Origin: Aeromicrobium piscarium
GTDB lineage: Bacteria > Actinomycetota > Actinomycetes > Propionibacteriales > Nocardioidaceae
DNA: 64,000 nt
NCBI RefSeq assembly: GCF_007421815.1
Contig: NZ_VLNT01000009.1
Span: 62,001-126,000, forward strand
Direction of reading: 5' to 3'
Part shown: positions 10,512 to 18,142 of the stretch, in pieces
Numbering within the stretch: the first letter of the stretch is position 1
How the letters are laid out: every line of letters starts with the position of its first letter
The notes under the pieces: generated by a model
What the model saw: only the letters and a program-made list of their open reading frames with translations
Told to the model about the DNA's origin: nothing
Database searches by the model: none
Made by a program: the position numbers and the translations under genes

Positions 10512-12541
10512 GCCCTGAGGTGCAGTACGACGTGGGTACCGCCTACATGGCCGGGTACTTCCGCATGGCGATGGGTGGCGAGGACGAGTTCCTGCCAATG
10601 TTCGACGGTACTGGAGCGGTGCCCGCGGTCGTCGGGGACGCCGACGTCCGCAGCGTCACGACGGCGCCGTCGAGCGCGCGCTCCACGATCACCAGTTTCG
10701 AGTCCGCCGAGCCGACGGTCCGGCAGTACGGTACGGGCACGGTGAGTGTCTGCGCCAGCCTCTCCGGTCGCACCGTCCCGGTGTCGGTGCCGGCGTGCGC
10801 CTCGACGCTGGCATCGGCCCAGGTCCCGCACTGGACCCCCGCCAGCCGCGGAGGCAACGTGCCGGCGACGCCGATGTCACGTTTCCTCTGGACGAGTCAG
10901 ACCGGCGAGGTCAGGGTCAGTGTGCCGGGCGCCGCGCGTGATGCGAGCGGCCACGAGCGGCTGTCGGTCAAGATGGCCGCCGACGAGAGCGTGCCGACAG
11001 GTTCAGATCTGGCGATCGTCGTTCGCGACGGTGCCGGGAACAGCTACACCTCCCAGGTCTCGGAGTTGAACCCCTTCGCCACAAACCGGCTACCGGCCTC
11101 GCCGCCGGGCTCCGGCGGCGCGTCGACCCTCAACAAGGTGGTCCTGCAGCAGGTCAACGTTCCCGCCGATGCGATCGCGGAGGCAGGCGTCGACCTCAGT
11201 GATGTCCGGGAGGTGAGCTTCAAGGCCGCGGCTCTGGAGGGTCAGCCTGCCGAGGGCGGGGTCTACTTGTCGGATCTGGCGTTCGAGAGTTCTTCGGTCG
11301 GCACCGCCGACGCGAAGGGGACGAACACGGTCAACGTGGCGAGCACCGCCGTGAACGAGGGCAATGGTCCGGGTTCCGCCGACATCGCCGTGTATCTCGG
11401 CGCGCCTGCCGACCAGCCGATCACCGGTTGGGTCAGCGTCCTCGGGTCGACGAGCGGCCGCGGTGGCCTCTCGATGGAGCGGGTCGACTTCGCCCCCGGT
11501 GAGCAGTGCAAGACGATCGCTGCGCCCGTGCAAGGAGACAGGCAGGCGAGCACCACCGCCGCGACGACGGTGATGCTGTCGGTGATCAACACGAGCGGCG
11601 CGGTGATGGGCGCCGATGCGTTCGGCGAGCTGGAAGTGCGCGAGGACGACGGAACGGTCCCCGATCAGAGCGGCAACACGGCCACACCCCTTCCGAGCGC
11701 AGGCCAGCAGGGTGACGCGTGCGCCGAACTGGCGGCACTGGACCAGCCGGGGGAGTTGGACGTCTCCGTGAGCGCTGCGAAGGCTGACGGCGTGTTCACG
11801 GTCACCGGCTCCGGCTTCCGCGCCGGAGAGGGCGTCGCGGTCAGTTTCGCCGACGAAGTCGTCGCTGACGAGGTGGCCGACGCCGACGGAGCGGTCGAGG
11901 TCGAGATCACTGTGCCCAGCGACATCTCACTGGGCCGCAAGACGATCTCGACGATCGGCTCTGGCAGCGGCTTCAGCGCGACCGGCACGGTGTGGATCGT
12001 GGACACCGAGTTCACCGATGTCCCGATTGATCACCAGTTCTACGACGAGATCACCTGGCTCAGTGCGAGGGGCATCACGACCGGTTACCACGACGGCACG
12101 TTCCGCCCGCTCGCCCCCGTCGAGCGTCAGGCCACGGCGGCGTTCCTCTACCGCCTGGCCGGCTCACCGGAGGTGGAACTGCCGGCGTCGTCGCCGTTCA
12201 CCGATGTCCCGATTGATCACCAGTTCTACAAGGAGATCGTCTGGCTCTCCGAGTCGGGCATCACGACCGGCTACCGTGACGGCACGTTCCGTCCGAGAGG
12301 AGCCGTCGAACGCAAGGCCATGGCAGCGTTCCTCTACCGCGCGGCGGGCGAACCGGCCGTCGATCCGCCGTCGGGTCCTGTGTTCACGGATGTCCCCGCC
12401 GATCACCAGTTCGCTGGAGAGATCGCGTGGCTCAGTGAGGCGGGGGTGACGGAGGGGCTCGCCGACGGTAGCTTCCGTCCGGACGGACAGGTCCAACGCC
12501 AAGCGATGGCTGCCTTCCTCTATCGATTCGACGCCCTGTGA
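10412..12541 (+). CDS. 3' fragment of broken gene: Ig-like regions and three SLH repeats
   Basis: The frame is shifted by one relative to the upstream fragment. It begins with the hydrolase C-terminal part (DDWSGTNINSAPATDPTC, then VGTAYMAGYFRMAMGGE) and continues through beta-rich, probably Ig-like segments. A Calx-beta-like acidic strand region (VNEGNGPGSADIAVYLG) and an IPT/Ig-like domain (VTGSGFRAGEGVAVSF) follow. Three SLH-like repeats begin near nucleotides 12010, 12199 and 12382, closely matching those of the neighbouring nuclease. No ribosome site precedes its first GTG, so it is unlikely to be translated on its own. Confidence 0.65.
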   Translation: MSDDWSGTNINSAPATDPTCGTNPAVAESSIRLSPEVQYDVGTAYMAGYFRMAMGGEDEFLPMFDGTGAVPAVVGDADVRSVTTAPSSARSTITSFESAEPTVRQYGTGTVSVCASLSGRTVPVSVPACASTLASAQVPHWTPASRGGNVPATPMSRFLWTSQTGEVRVSVPGAARDASGHERLSVKMAADESVPTGSDLAIVVRDGAGNSYTSQVSELNPFATNRLPASPPGSGGASTLNKVVLQQVNVPADAIAEAGVDLSDVREVSFKAAALEGQPAEGGVYLSDLAFESSSVGTADAKGTNTVNVASTAVNEGNGPGSADIAVYLGAPADQPITGWVSVLGSTSGRGGLSMERVDFAPGEQCKTIAAPVQGDRQASTTAATTVMLSVINTSGAVMGADAFGELEVREDDGTVPDQSGNTATPLPSAGQQGDACAELAALDQPGELDVSVSAAKADGVFTVTGSGFRAGEGVAVSFADEVVADEVADADGAVEVEITVPSDISLGRKTISTIGSGSGFSATGTVWIVDTEFTDVPIDHQFYDEITWLSARGITTGYHDGTFRPLAPVERQATAAFLYRLAGSPEVELPASSPFTDVPIDHQFYKEIVWLSESGITTGYRDGTFRPRGAVERKAMAAFLYRAAGEPAVDPPSGPVFTDVPADHQFAGEIAWLSEAGVTEGLADGSFRPDGQVQRQAMAAFLYRFDAL

Positions 12542-12560
12542 TGAAGTGAGGTGAGATGAA

Positions 12561-12594
12561 CGGTGGGTCGCGGCCGGACGGACGCGACCCACCG
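12561..12594 (+). terminator. Hairpin terminator after the SLH gene
   Basis: A perfect 12-bp stem (CGGTGGGTCGCG paired with CGCGACCCACCG) with a 10-nt loop lies 20 nt after the stop. There is no U-tract, as is common in high-GC actinobacteria. It sits between convergent genes and may serve both strands. Confidence 0.7.
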
Positions 12595-12631
12595 CTCGAC
12601 TCCGGGACTGGGCACCTTCCGGGCCGGGCGA

Positions 12632-14521
12632 TCAGCCCTTGAAGGTGCGGTGCCAGCGTTCGCGGGAGGTCAGGTCCGGCAGCGCGCCACGGTACTCGGC
12701 CGCTAGCTCGTCCCAGCGGTCCGCCAGGTCCTTGTGCAGGGCGATGCTCTCGCGCAGCAGTCGGCGGTACTCTCCGCGATCGCGGCGGTAGACCGACTTG
12801 CCTCGCCCGTCCGCGGCACTGATGAGCGCGGAGTCGAAACCGGGAACTCGCCACCAGGCGGCGTCGTGCTTGGACAGCTCCACCTGCGGCTCGGCGGTGC
12901 CATCGGTCGGGCGGATCCAGTGACGCAGCGCCGCCTTGGCAGTGAAGACCACCCGTCCCAACCCGTGAGGAGCCTGTGGGGCCCTCTCGTACGGATAGTG
13001 CCTCTGTCCCTCGCGTGTGGTGGGCAGAGCGTCGACATCGGTGATCACCTGTGTCTCGCTGAATCCCTTGGCATAGGCGCGCAGCTCCGGCATCACCGAC
13101 GGCCAGTCGCGGTCCAGGTGCGAGGGGCCGGCGAGCAGGTCGCGTAACGCCTTGTGCCGCAGCTCGATCGCGTAGTACTGCATCGAGATCAGATGCTTGA
13201 GGTCGATGCGCCGGCTCGCCTTGACCAGGCTCCCACCGCCGGGGAAGGGGGAGTGCAGCATCGCGGCCAGCAACCGGTTGCGCGCGTGGTAGTAGGCCTG
13301 CCAGTCCTGCGCATCGTCCTTATCGAGCCACGACACATGCCACAACGCCGCACCGGGCAGACTCACGGTCGGGTAGCCCGCCTCACGGGCGCGCAAGGCG
13401 TACTCGCTGTCGTCCCACTTGATGAAGACCGGCAGAGCGAGTCCCAGTCTCTCGATCACCTCGACCGGGATAGTGCACATCCACCAGCCGTTGTAGGTGG
13501 CGTCATGACGGGCGTGCATCCACGGCGTCTGTCGCAGGTTGGCGGCCCGGAAATCGTGGCGGTGCTGCTCGGGGAAGGTCGGGGCCCAGAGGAAGTGATG
13601 CATCTCGATGCCCTCGGCCCACGCATGGAGGACGGGCTTGTCCAGCAGATCGAACATGTGACCGCCCACGATGGTGGGGCGGCGAGAAGCGCGGGAGAAC
13701 TGGATGGTGCGCCAGATACTCTCCGGCTCGATCTCGACATCGTCATCGAGCAGCATCACCCAGCTGCTCCGGCCCGCCTCGACGGTCTCGCTCATCGCCC
13801 GTGAGAAGCCGCCGGACCCGCCGAGATTCGGCTGCCGGACGATCTGCAATGTCGATCCCAGACGCGCGGCGACCTCGCTGTATCCGTCGGCCCGGGCCAC
13901 CTCGTCCGTGCCCTGGTCGACGACGTAGACGCGATCCAGCAGCTCCACCACCTCGGGAGCGTCGGCGAGAGTCTCTAGGGTGCGGACGCAGTAGTCGGCC
14001 TTGTTGAACGTGGTGATGCCGATCGAGAGCGTCCCATCGCCGAGCTCGGCATCGGTCGACCACGCACCGTCGCTCACGACGACATCGGTCTCCGCGGCCG
14101 TCACCTCGAACCAGTACCAGCCGCCGTCGCTGAAATTGCGCACCGGAAGCTCGAAGCGCAGGTTGCGGTCGTCCTCCACGTGCTCGAAGGCGACACGCTG
14201 CTGGATGCCCTGGGGATTGGAACGATAGACGGTGACCGTCCCGGTTCCATCGGTGCGCAGAGTCAATGTCACCGACTCCACCCGCGTCCACCGCTGCCAG
14301 TACGCGGCCGGGAAGGCGTTGAAGTAGGAGGCGAAGGACACCCGCTCGCTACGCCGCACCCGGAGACTGTGACGCGACTCCACCCGCATCAGATGCGTGG
14401 CATTGCTGACTCGCACCGTCTCGCCGTCGATCGTGGTCCAGCTTTCCGGATCGGCGTACAGTGGCATCACATCCGGGTCGCCGTCGGCCGGAAAGACGAC
14501 GTGGGCGAGAACATGGTTCAT
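12632..14521 (-). CDS. glfT2: GlfT2-like galactofuranosyltransferase
   Basis: The 629 residues match the layout of mycobacterial GlfT2, the bifunctional polymerase that alternates beta-1,5 and beta-1,6 Galf. An N-terminal beta-sandwich contains SFASYFNAFPAAYWQRWT. A GT-A domain follows with QPNLGGSGGFSRAM, the metal-binding LLDDDVEIE at about 258-260, YNGWWMCTIP, IKWDDSEYALRA near 368, and LWHVSWLDKDDAQDW with the catalytic-type His. A helical C-terminus follows. The start ATG has GGGAGA upstream. It lies 47 nt downstream of another GT2 gene in the same direction, so the two are probably one operon. Galf donor supply comes from glf at 2.1 kb. Confidence 0.85.
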   Translation of the reverse strand: MNHVLAHVVFPADGDPDVMPLYADPESWTTIDGETVRVSNATHLMRVESRHSLRVRRSERVSFASYFNAFPAAYWQRWTRVESVTLTLRTDGTGTVTVYRSNPQGIQQRVAFEHVEDDRNLRFELPVRNFSDGGWYWFEVTAAETDVVVSDGAWSTDAELGDGTLSIGITTFNKADYCVRTLETLADAPEVVELLDRVYVVDQGTDEVARADGYSEVAARLGSTLQIVRQPNLGGSGGFSRAMSETVEAGRSSWVMLLDDDVEIEPESIWRTIQFSRASRRPTIVGGHMFDLLDKPVLHAWAEGIEMHHFLWAPTFPEQHRHDFRAANLRQTPWMHARHDATYNGWWMCTIPVEVIERLGLALPVFIKWDDSEYALRAREAGYPTVSLPGAALWHVSWLDKDDAQDWQAYYHARNRLLAAMLHSPFPGGGSLVKASRRIDLKHLISMQYYAIELRHKALRDLLAGPSHLDRDWPSVMPELRAYAKGFSETQVITDVDALPTTREGQRHYPYERAPQAPHGLGRVVFTAKAALRHWIRPTDGTAEPQVELSKHDAAWWRVPGFDSALISAADGRGKSVYRRDRGEYRRLLRESIALHKDLADRWDELAAEYRGALPDLTSRERWHRTFKG

Positions 14522-14568
14522 GGATGCAGTGTCTCCCAGAAAGATGAGAAGTCGTTGAACGGCGGGCG

Positions 14569-15516
14569 TCAGTCGAGGGGAGGCATGGGACGCCAGCTGC
14601 GGTCGCGCCAGATCGTGCGGCCGTCGCGCCAGCCCTTGATGAGCACGCCCACGCCCTTGAGCCCTCGCTCGACGGCGATCAGCCTGAAGACCTCCTTGGC
14701 GAAGGTCAGCGCCGTGCCCAACGCGAACCCGACCCGGTTCAACTGCCCATGGGCGTCGAAATAGCGTCCGACATAGGCCCGGTTGCGCATGACGTGGTAC
14801 TTCGCCAGCGGGCTCGAATCGTTCAGGTGCCGTAGGCCCAGGTTGATCTGTTTCTGTTCACGCTTCTTCTGCAGCACATAGGCATCGACATAGGCCACCT
14901 GGGTGTAGCGCGATGCCAGCCAGGCGTAGACGGCATCGTCCCACGAGATGAAGAACCGGGGATCGGGGAGTCCGATGCGCCGCACGATGTCCGCATGGAC
15001 GAGCATGCCCTCGAACGTGCCGGAGTTGGTGATCGCATAGCCCTTGGGATTGAACGCCTTGCGCGTGTACGGCAGCGGCACTCCGAGGAACTCGTTGAAC
15101 TTCGCCTGCCAGAAGAAGGGCGACCCGTTCACGTCGTAACGCCGGCCGTGCAAGACCTGGAAGCGGCGCATCCACGGCTCGAACCGCTCCATCGCATCGG
15201 GCAGGATCTCGACATCGTCGTCCATCAGCCACACCCAGTCGGCACCCTCCTCGAGTGCCACCCGCGTGCCCTCGCTGAAACCGCCGGAACCACCCGTGTT
15301 CGTCGCCAGCCGGTGGTAGACGAGGACGCCGTCGGCGAACCGCTCACGGAAGGACTCCACGACCTCGGACGTGTCATCGGTGCTCGCATTGTCGACGACG
15401 ACGACGCGATAGGGCGATCCGTGCATCGTCGCGGCACTCTCCAGCAGCTCGCCCAGTAGCGTCGAGCGGTTGAAGGTGACGATGGCGATGGCCAGGCGGT
15501 CGGTCGTCGAGGTCAC
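14569..15516 (-). CDS. GT2 glycosyltransferase, GlfT1/rhamnosyltransferase-like
   Basis: This is a 315-residue cytoplasmic GT-A enzyme. IAIVTFNRSTLLGELLES opens the fold, VVDNAST binds the nucleotide, NTGGSGGFSEG and LMDDDVEIL carry the DXD-type metal site, and FISWDDAVYAW is the acceptor/base region, as in GlfT1-type and related rhamnosyl/galactofuranosyl transferases. The chosen GTG at 15516 has no ribosome site, but TACCCT ends six bases before it, matching the leaderless pattern seen elsewhere here. It is the first gene of a two-gene operon with the GlfT2-like gene, which fits priming followed by polymerisation. The exact sugar is inferred. Confidence 0.75.
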   Translation of the reverse strand: MTSTTDRLAIAIVTFNRSTLLGELLESAATMHGSPYRVVVVDNASTDDTSEVVESFRERFADGVLVYHRLATNTGGSGGFSEGTRVALEEGADWVWLMDDDVEILPDAMERFEPWMRRFQVLHGRRYDVNGSPFFWQAKFNEFLGVPLPYTRKAFNPKGYAITNSGTFEGMLVHADIVRRIGLPDPRFFISWDDAVYAWLASRYTQVAYVDAYVLQKKREQKQINLGLRHLNDSSPLAKYHVMRNRAYVGRYFDAHGQLNRVGFALGTALTFAKEVFRLIAVERGLKGVGVLIKGWRDGRTIWRDRSWRPMPPLD

Positions 15517-15522
15517 CGCAAC

Positions 15523-15528
15523 AGGGTA
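15523..15528 (-). promoter_or_regulatory. -10 for leaderless GT2 gene
   Basis: On the minus strand TACCCT is followed by six bases and the GTG at 15516. Confidence 0.5.
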
Positions 15529-15575
15529 ACGGTGCGTCCTGTGCGCTGTTGCGCTGCACGCCGCCGAGAGCGCGG

Positions 15576-15581
15576 TACCGT
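15576..15581 (+). promoter_or_regulatory. -10 for leaderless trkH
   Basis: TACCGT, six bases, then GTG at 15588. It is back to back with the minus-strand promoter of the GT2 gene; the two -10 boxes are under 60 bp apart. Confidence 0.5.
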
Positions 15582-15587
15582 CATCGG

Positions 15588-16946
15588 GTGATGAGGCCCT
15601 CGCGTCGCTTGCACATCCCCGCCGCCATCGCACATCCCGTGCGATTGCTGCCGCTTGCCTTCCTCGGACTCATTCTGATCGGCACCCTGCTGCTGCTTCT
15701 CCCGATCGCACGATCGGGTCCGGGTTCTCCCACGTTCCTCGACGCGCTGTTCACCGCCACCTCGGCCGTCACCGTGACCGGCCTGACGACCGTCGACACC
15801 GGCACGTACTGGTCCCCGGTCGGACACGTCATCATCCTGCTGCTCGTCGAGATCGGCGGCATCGGCATTATCGCCCTTGCCACGATCCTCGGGTTGTTCA
15901 TCGGCGGCCGGCTGGGACTGCGCACCCAGATGCTGGCTCAGGTGGACATGCACGTGGTGAGCTTCGGAGACGTCCGTCCGCTCTTCCGCCGCGTCACGGT
16001 CACCCTGTTGAGCTTCCAGGCGGTGATCGCCGTCGTCCTCACCTTGCGCTATCGCGCGGCCTATTTCGACTCCTGGCTCGAGTCGGTCTGGCACGGTGTA
16101 TTCGACGCCGTCATGGCGTTCAACAATGCCGGCTTCTCCCTCAACACCGACAGCCTCGCGACCTATGCCGGTGACATCGGCGTCATCGTGCCGGTCTCCA
16201 TCGCCGTGTTCATCGGCGCGTTCGGATTCCCGGTGCTGGCTGAGCTCTATCGGGGCTGGAGGCGACCGAGCCGATGGACGATCCACACGCGACTCACCGT
16301 CTGGGGTTCATTCCTGCTCCTGGCGGTCGGATCGCTGGCCTTCTTGGTGATCGAATGGAGCAATCCCTCCACGCTCGCCACGCAGCCCTTCGTGGATAAG
16401 ATCGCCACCAGCGTTGAGGGCGGGATCATGACCCGCTCGGGCGGACTGCAGAGCTTCGACTGGGCTCTCGTGCGCCCCGAGACCCAGGGCATCGCGATCC
16501 TGATGATGTTCATCGGCGGCGGTAGCGCGAGTACGGCCGGCGGTATCAAGATCACCACCTTTCTGCTGCTCGCCTTCGTCATCCTCGCGGAGTTGCGTGG
16601 CGATCCGGAGGTACAGATCGGGAGACGTTCGATCAGCGGCCGGACCATTCGCACGGCACTCTCGATTGCCCTCATCGCCGTCATGCTTGTCGTCGGGAGC
16701 ACCCTGCTGTTGATGACCTTGTCGGGAGCGTCCTATATCGAGGCGCTCTTCGAAGCGACCTCGGCCTTCGGGACTGTCGGACTGTCGACTGGACTCACAC
16801 CTCACCTGACCGCACCGTCCCAACTCCTGCTCATCGGCTTGATGTTCGTCGGCCGAGTGGGCACGATTGCCGCAGCGTCCGCCTTCGTCCTACGTCGTCG
16901 TCAACCGCGGTATCACCTTCCCGAGGAGCAACCGATCATTGGGTAA
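15588..16946 (+). CDS. trkH: TrkH/KtrB-type potassium uptake membrane subunit
   Basis: The protein (452 residues) is a K+-translocating membrane subunit of the TrkH/KtrB family with four pore-loop repeats. The first loop has TATSAVTVTGL, the second AFNNAGFSL, the third MTRSGGLQSF and the fourth TSAFGTVGLSTGL; each supplies a selectivity glycine. About eight or more transmembrane helices are evident. The GTG at 15588 is preferred over an upstream start because TACCGT lies six bases before it and the upstream residues are non-conserved. The stop overlaps the TTG start of the cytoplasmic gating partner trkA, so the two are translationally coupled. Confidence 0.92.
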   Translation: MMRPSRRLHIPAAIAHPVRLLPLAFLGLILIGTLLLLLPIARSGPGSPTFLDALFTATSAVTVTGLTTVDTGTYWSPVGHVIILLLVEIGGIGIIALATILGLFIGGRLGLRTQMLAQVDMHVVSFGDVRPLFRRVTVTLLSFQAVIAVVLTLRYRAAYFDSWLESVWHGVFDAVMAFNNAGFSLNTDSLATYAGDIGVIVPVSIAVFIGAFGFPVLAELYRGWRRPSRWTIHTRLTVWGSFLLLAVGSLAFLVIEWSNPSTLATQPFVDKIATSVEGGIMTRSGGLQSFDWALVRPETQGIAILMMFIGGGSASTAGGIKITTFLLLAFVILAELRGDPEVQIGRRSISGRTIRTALSIALIAVMLVVGSTLLLMTLSGASYIEALFEATSAFGTVGLSTGLTPHLTAPSQLLLIGLMFVGRVGTIAAASAFVLRRRQPRYHLPEEQPIIG

Positions 16947-17616
16947 GAAACATGACAACCCCCTCACCGCTCCCGTCCTCGTCGTCGGCATCGGGCGCTT
17001 TGGCGCGTCCGTCGCGCGGTCGCTGGAACGGCTGGGCCACGAGGTACTGGCCGTCGACGAGCGCGCCGACCTCGTGCAGAAGTTCGCGAGCGACTTCACG
17101 CATGTCGTCGCCGCTGATACCACCGACACCGAGGCACTCCGCCAGATCGGCGCCGAGCAGTTCTCTCGCGCCGTGGTCGGCATCGGCACCGACATCGAGG
17201 CGAGCGTGCTCACGGTGCTCAGCCTGGTCGAGCTCGGCGTCGAGGAGGTCTGGGCCAAGGCCATCAATGCCAAGCACGCGCGCATCCTCGAAAGGGTCGG
17301 CGCCACGCATGTGGTCCGTCCCGAGTCGGCGATGGGGGAGCGGGTTGCCCACATGGTCACCGGCGCGATGATCGACTACATCGAGTTCGATGACGGCTTC
17401 TCCATCGCCCGAACCCGGGCACCGCAGGTCGCGATCGACCAAACCCTGGAGCAGTCGGCCCTGCGCAGCAAGTATGCGATCACGGTCGTGGGGGTCAAAC
17501 GTCGCGGTGAGGACTTCACCTATGCCCGCCCCGAGACCCTCATCTCGGCCTCCGATGAGCTGATCGTCTCCGGGCCTACCCGCAAGGTCGAGGTGTTCTG
17601 CGCCCTCCAGGGCTGA
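16939..17616 (+). CDS. trkA: TrkA/KtrA-type K+ channel gating subunit (RCK domains)
   Basis: This cytoplasmic regulator of TrkH has an N-terminal RCK-N Rossmann domain (VLVVGIGRFGASVARSLERL, then EVLAVDERADLVQKF, then VVAADTTDTEAL) and a C-terminal TrkA-C domain (about residues 145-225). At about 225 residues it is the usual KtrA length. The start is probably TTG at 16939, preceded by GAGGAG and overlapping the trkH stop; no ATG or GTG is available nearer the conserved N-terminus. The stop codon lies inside a hairpin shared with the convergent gene. Confidence 0.9.
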   Translation: MGKKHDNPLTAPVLVVGIGRFGASVARSLERLGHEVLAVDERADLVQKFASDFTHVVAADTTDTEALRQIGAEQFSRAVVGIGTDIEASVLTVLSLVELGVEEVWAKAINAKHARILERVGATHVVRPESAMGERVAHMVTGAMIDYIEFDDGFSIARTRAPQVAIDQTLEQSALRSKYAITVVGVKRRGEDFTYARPETLISASDELIVSGPTRKVEVFCALQG

Positions 17617-17631
17617 GCCGCGCTGCTCAGC
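17612..17631. terminator. Hairpin between convergent trkA and VOC gene
   Basis: GCTGAGC and GCTCAGC form a 7-bp stem with a 6-nt loop, extendable by an outer CTCCA/TGGAG pair. It includes the trkA stop and could terminate from both sides. Confidence 0.45.
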
Positions 17632-18064
17632 TCCGTTGGAGCTCTTGGGCGAGCATCACGATGATGCCGCTGGGACCACGGACGTAGGTGAGCTTGTAGA
17701 CGTCCTCGTAGGTCGCGACACCCCGTAACGGATGGCAGCCGTGCCGCGCGGCGACCTCGAGTGCCTCGTCGAGGTCGTCGACGGAGAAGGCGACCCGGTG
17801 CATGCCGATCTCGTTCGGACGTGTCGGCTCGGTCTCGATCGCCTCCGGATGGAGGTACTCGAACAACTCGAGCCGGCCATGCCCGTCAGGGGTCTGGAGC
17901 ATCGCGATCCTGGCGTGATTGCCGTCGAGGCCGACCGCGGTGTCGGTCCACTCGCCGCTGACCGTGTCGCGGCCGAGGACGGTCAGGCCGAGATCAGTGA
18001 AGAACGCGATCGTCGCCTCCAGATCGCGGACGGCGATGGCGACATTCTCGAGCTTGATGGACAT
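17627..18064 (-). CDS. VOC (glyoxalase/bleomycin-resistance) family protein
   Basis: This 145-residue single-module VOC metalloprotein begins KLENVAIAVRDLEATIAFF and has the second half-motif GMHRVAFSVDDLDEAL. LELFEYLHPE and YKLTYVRGPSGIIVMLAQE carry the usual late Glu-type metal position. VOC proteins include lyases, epimerases and dioxygenases, so the reaction is unknown. The ATG at 18064 has TACGAT six bases upstream and no ribosome site, so a leaderless transcript is likely. It is convergent with trkA and divergent from the symporter; neither context defines its job. Confidence 0.75.
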   Translation of the reverse strand: MSIKLENVAIAVRDLEATIAFFTDLGLTVLGRDTVSGEWTDTAVGLDGNHARIAMLQTPDGHGRLELFEYLHPEAIETEPTRPNEIGMHRVAFSVDDLDEALEVAARHGCHPLRGVATYEDVYKLTYVRGPSGIIVMLAQELQRS

Positions 18065-18070
18065 AGGTGA

Positions 18071-18076
18071 ATCGTA
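18071..18076 (-). promoter_or_regulatory. -10 for leaderless VOC gene
   Basis: Minus-strand TACGAT, six bases, ATG at 18064. Confidence 0.5.
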
Positions 18077-18142
18077 AGGCGCCGAGCGCTCTCGGACCCG
18101 CCCTCGGGCCGCCCCGACTCGGCACCCGGCAAGCACCCGAGG

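Larger units (their letters stand above)
9135..12541 (+). pseudogene. Broken gene: signal peptide + alpha/beta hydrolase + SLH repeats (stop and frameshift)
   Basis: The parts read as one secreted protein of about 1,135 residues. GTG at 9135, six bases after AGGAGA, starts a signal peptide (RRRMRASTGVIAGALLCG, ending MPSTA). TGA at 9216-9218, in frame, then interrupts it exactly at the expected cleavage site, and the same frame continues as the mature protein (ADGVVASGDNF). A second lesion lies near 10401-10406: after NTVWTPGLF the reading must move by one base (one missing C in TTCCGG would restore GLFPAGVSDDW) to continue into the 3' part. The 3' part ends with three SLH-like repeats. Either the gene is decayed or the sequence holds two errors. 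Confidence 0.8.
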
